A DNA stretch of 64,000 nt from Klebsiella variicola (lineage in GTDB: Bacteria > Pseudomonadota > Gammaproteobacteria > Enterobacterales > Enterobacteriaceae). The position numbers were made by a program, and so were the translations under genes. Positions 61,517 to 64,000 of this stretch are shown piece by piece. Below the pieces are notes generated by a model. That model saw nothing but the letters and a program-made list of their open reading frames with translations. It had not been told where the DNA came from and searched no databases. How positions within the stretch are numbered: position 1 is the stretch's first letter; the number at the start of each line of letters is the position of its first letter. The DNA lies in the NCBI RefSeq assembly GCF_000828055.2, contig NZ_CP010523.2:992001-1056000 (forward strand), given 5' to 3'.

Positions 61517-61894
61517 CTAGCCGAGGCGGGTTTCCTGCAGATGACGCCAGATCATTTTTCCTTCCGCTTGCTGAAAAATCGCCGTCGACCAGCGTACGTT
61601 CTCACTGCCATCCGCCAGCGTTTGGCTTTCACGGTATCGCACTGCGGCGCCGTCGTGCCACTCGCTAATGATTTTCGCCTGATCCACCACGATGTGTAAT
61701 CCCGGACGGGTTGCCCCCGCATGGTGGAAAAAACGGCTCACCGCCGGGTAGTCCATCTTCTCGCCGCCCGGAGGGATCATGATGAATTCGGCTGCAAAAC
61801 GTGTCATCAGCGCCTCAGCGCTTCCTTCCCCCTGGCTTAACCAGCGTTCGATAAGGACATGGGCGTCGAGGACTTCCTGCAGATAAGGGTTCAT
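61517..61894 (-). CDS. NTF2-like/SnoaL-type protein (DUF4440-like)
   Basis: A 125-residue protein starting MNPYLQEVLDAHVLIERWL, with ALMTRFAAEFIMIPPGGEKMDYPAVSRFF and a C-terminal WRHLQETRL. This pattern fits the NTF2-like fold used by small hydrolases, isomerases and ligand-binding proteins. Function is unknown. The start overlaps the stop of the MFS gene by ATGA, so both belong to one operon. A longer reading would add an N-terminal tail lying within the MFS gene, which I reject. Confidence 0.75.
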   Translation of the reverse strand: MNPYLQEVLDAHVLIERWLSQGEGSAEALMTRFAAEFIMIPPGGEKMDYPAVSRFFHHAGATRPGLHIVVDQAKIISEWHDGAAVRYRESQTLADGSENVRWSTAIFQQAEGKMIWRHLQETRLG

Positions 61895-63093
61895 GACTTC
61901 TCCAGAGTGGTGTGCAGGCGATGGATAATCGCCCGATTGTTCAGCCGCAGGCAAAACAGCAGCGGCAACAGGGTGATGGCAGCGGCGCTAATAAACACCC
62001 CCTGCCAGGCGTAGACCGGCGGGAACACCCTCAGCAGCAGGGCGAGCAGCGCGCTGCCGGCAAAGAAGCTGAGCTGGCGGTTCAGATTCCACAGCGCGCT
62101 GGCGTCAGGCATCTCTTCGGCAGGCGTATGCAGGAAGGCGCTGCTTTGCGCAGTACTGCTGCATAAGCTGCCTCCGCCGCCCATCAGCGTAAAGGCCAGA
62201 ATCAACAGCGCCAGCGGGCTGTGCGTATCGATCTTCAGCAGCAGCAGGATCCCTGCCGCCTGAAGCAGGCAGCCGATGACGACCAGCGGTCGTGGTCCGA
62301 AACGGTTGAAATACCTGCCGGTAAAAGTGATGGCGGCGAACGAGGCCAGCGACCAGGGCACCATCAGGGCACCGATGGCCCCCGGCGCCATCCCGGTGAC
62401 GCGTTGCAGGTAGAACATCCCGACCACGTTGACGCCAATAAACATCCCCGGTACGCAGAGGTAGATCAGCATCGCGAAGCGCAGCAGGGGATCGGCCAGC
62501 AACGACAGCGGAAGAAAGCGAGTTGGGCGAACCGGGCCGGGGCTGTCGTTCAGCCATCGCACCGCCAGCACAAAGGTTAGCAGAGCCACAGGCAGGCTGG
62601 CGAAAAAGACCCAGCGCCAGCTGAAGGCCTCGACTAACAGGCCGCCGATCAACGGCGAGCAGGCTGGCGCCAGCAGACCGACCAGCATCACCGCCGCCGA
62701 GAGTTTCGCCCGCTCATGGGGCTGAAACAGCGGCCACGTCAATGCCTGGCCAAGGGGGATTAACAGCCCGCCACCCATCCCCTGCAGCGTCCGCCAGAAA
62801 ATCAGCTCGCCGAGACTGCTGGCAAGCCCTGCCGCCAGCGCGCCGAGGCTGAACAGCCCCAGCGAGAGTAAAAACAGCCGTTTCGCCCCCCAGCGCTGAC
62901 TAAGCCAGGCACTGAACGGTACGACGACCGTCAGACCGAGAATATAAGCATTGCTGACCCACGCCAGCTGAGAGACGGAAACCGCCAGCGCGCGGCTGAT
63001 GGCCGGGAAGGCGATGCTGGCGATAAACATATTGATTAAATCGAGAAAAAAGCCGAACAGAAAAACGGTGGCAACGCGGTGGCGATAGGTCAT
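61891..63093 (-). CDS. MFS drug-efflux-type transporter
   Basis: A 400-residue twelve-helix MFS protein. Its second loop carries AWLSQRWGAKRLFLLSLGLF, and GWRTLQGMGGGLLIPLG-like WRTLQGMGGGLLIPLGQAL resembles motif C region features of multidrug exporters of the DHA group. It is transcribed divergently from a LysR regulator, with a spaced inverted repeat between, and its last codons overlap an NTF2-like gene. This fits a small inducible efflux unit. The substrate is not known. Confidence 0.82.
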   Translation of the reverse strand: MTYRHRVATVFLFGFFLDLINMFIASIAFPAISRALAVSVSQLAWVSNAYILGLTVVVPFSAWLSQRWGAKRLFLLSLGLFSLGALAAGLASSLGELIFWRTLQGMGGGLLIPLGQALTWPLFQPHERAKLSAAVMLVGLLAPACSPLIGGLLVEAFSWRWVFFASLPVALLTFVLAVRWLNDSPGPVRPTRFLPLSLLADPLLRFAMLIYLCVPGMFIGVNVVGMFYLQRVTGMAPGAIGALMVPWSLASFAAITFTGRYFNRFGPRPLVVIGCLLQAAGILLLLKIDTHSPLALLILAFTLMGGGGSLCSSTAQSSAFLHTPAEEMPDASALWNLNRQLSFFAGSALLALLLRVFPPVYAWQGVFISAAAITLLPLLFCLRLNNRAIIHRLHTTLEKS

Positions 63094-63104
63094 GGTTCAC
63101 TCCC

Positions 63105-63174
63105 TCAGACAGGCGGTTACTGTAAACCCGGTGCCATGGGGGATAAACGGGGCTAGTCGGGATATACTGTCTGA
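63105..63174. promoter_or_regulatory. Divergent control region with spaced inverted repeat
   Basis: TCAGACAG (63105-63112) is matched by CTGTCTGA (63167-63174), 54 bases apart, in the 108-base gap between the MFS gene and lysR. The right arm overlaps TATACT, a likely -10 for the LysR gene. LysR-type regulators usually bind such gaps and repress their own gene. The wide spacing makes a single-dimer site unlikely. Confidence 0.4.
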
Positions 63175-63201
63175 ATATTTTTGACAATCATCCGGACGAC
63201 G

Positions 63202-64000
63202 ATGCTTAATCTTCAGCGTGTGACCATGTTTATCGCCGTGGTGGATGCCGGCAGCTTCACCCTGGCCGCTGCGGCGCTGGGGCAGACCAAGGCGGTGGTC
63301 AGCTTTAACGTGCGGCAACTGGAAAATGAGCTGGGGGTGACCCTGCTGCTGCGCTCTACGCGTCGTCTGCGGCTCACTGACGCCGGGGCGCTGTTCTATC
63401 AGCGCGGGGTGGCGCTGCTGAAAGCGGCGGAAAATCTGCAGGATGAGGTGCGGGCCAGCCATACCGGCTTAAGTGGCGAGCTGCGGATCACCACCACGCC
63501 GGAGTATGGCGCGCAGGTTATCATTCCGGCGCTGGCCGCGTTTGCCCGTCGTCACCCGGCGCTGCGGGTGCGCCACGTTTCGTCCTCCCATCATGCGGAC
63601 CTCATTTCAGAACGATTTGATGTGGCGATACGCCTCGGTACGCTGGCCGATTCCCGCTATCGGGCGACGCGGATAGCCAGTTTCGCGATCCTGCCCGTCG
63701 CCTCTCCGGCCTGGCTGGCAAGCCATCCGGTGCAGACGCTGTCCGATCTGGCGCAAGCTGACTGGATTATTCATGAGCGTCTGTCGGCGCCGCTGCGCTG
63801 GCAGCTGCGCACGGATCAACAGACAGAGGTGGATTTCGCCATCGCCAGCGCGCCGCGCTTTTCAGCCGACAGCGCTACGGCGCTGATGAGCTTTGCCCTG
63901 GCCGGGTGCGGCATCGCCTTGCTGCCGGCATGGCTGGTAGCCGAAAAAGTGGCGCAGCGGGAGCTGGTGCCGCTCCTGTCGGAATACCATTTCCCACAGC
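63202..64000 (+). CDS. LysR-family transcriptional regulator (3' end cut by window)
   Basis: The frame stays open to the last base of the window, covering 266 residues. The N-terminal winged helix-turn-helix reads MLNLQRVTMFIAVVDAGSF, then TLAAAALGQTKAVVSFNVRQ and LENELGVTLLLRSTRRLRLTD (residues 1-60). The effector-binding fold follows (GELRITTTPEYGAQVIIPAL, SERFDVAIRLGTLADS). The CrgA/LTTR_8-type subgroup is suggested by the RLG and LPAW segments. It is divergent from the MFS-NTF2 pair and probably controls it. The missing C-terminus is likely about 30 residues. Confidence 0.88.
   Translation, partial: MLNLQRVTMFIAVVDAGSFTLAAAALGQTKAVVSFNVRQLENELGVTLLLRSTRRLRLTDAGALFYQRGVALLKAAENLQDEVRASHTGLSGELRITTTPEYGAQVIIPALAAFARRHPALRVRHVSSSHHADLISERFDVAIRLGTLADSRYRATRIASFAILPVASPAWLASHPVQTLSDLAQADWIIHERLSAPLRWQLRTDQQTEVDFAIASAPRFSADSATALMSFALAGCGIALLPAWLVAEKVAQRELVPLLSEYHFPQ

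Overview
The window looks like chromosome of an enterobacterium of the Klebsiella pneumoniae group. Almost every housekeeping protein can be matched by memory to its E. coli orthologue at nearly full length. The gene order is the E. coli fucO-to-rpoS segment with Klebsiella-type differences: a glycerate kinase joined to gudPXD, a cysG copy heading cysDNC, no mazEF between relA and mazG, no cas genes between cysH and iap, and a block of organosulfur genes between xni and sdaB. The genus is inferred from synteny and recalled protein sequences; no search was run.

Layout. 1-3140: fucA-fucO (L-fucose breakdown) with a CRP box, then xni. 3237-15973: an accessory organosulfur island. It holds a sigma54 activator fused to an SsuA-like ligand-binding domain; a divergent operon of SsuD-like monooxygenase, FAD/NAD(P) oxidoreductase, NtaA/SnaA-type monooxygenase and a MetNIQ-type ABC importer; an MFS transporter with an SfnB/DszC-type monooxygenase; and an unlinked-type SsuA-like binding protein. 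16112-21668: sdaB, sdaC, ppnN, queF. 21737-24486: syd, the sRNA csrB with a UvrY palindrome, yqcC-truC-yqcA. 24958-30223: gudP-gudX-gudD-garK (D-glucarate/galactarate). 30453-41480: barA, rlmD, relA, mazG, pyrG, eno. 41544-44207: an orphan thioester-reductase-like SDR, then queE and queD. 44524-54600: sulfate assimilation (cysJIH, iap, cysG-cysDNC). 54651-61464: ygbE, ftsB-ispD-ispF-truD-surE-pcm-nlpD-rpoS. 61517-64000: an NTF2-like protein, an MFS exporter and a divergent LysR regulator cut by the window end.

How the genes fit together. The most interesting part is the organosulfur island. I read it as a self-contained sulfur-scavenging system whose sigma54 activator appears to sense its inducer with a cytoplasmic copy of a periplasmic sulfonate-binding protein. 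The promoter of the divergent operon has a good -24/-12 element (GG, ten bases, GC) and an upstream inverted repeat at the spacing expected for enhancer-dependent activation. The window also carries nearly complete inorganic sulfate assimilation (activation by CysDNC, reduction by CysH and CysJI, siroheme from CysG), so both sulfur sources are served from this region. BarA and one target of its signalling pathway, csrB, are about 8 kb apart, as in E. coli.

Limits: family assignments rest on motif reading and remembered reference proteins. Substrates of the island enzymes are not determinable from sequence alone. I saw no tRNA, rRNA, IS element, integrase or CRISPR array.
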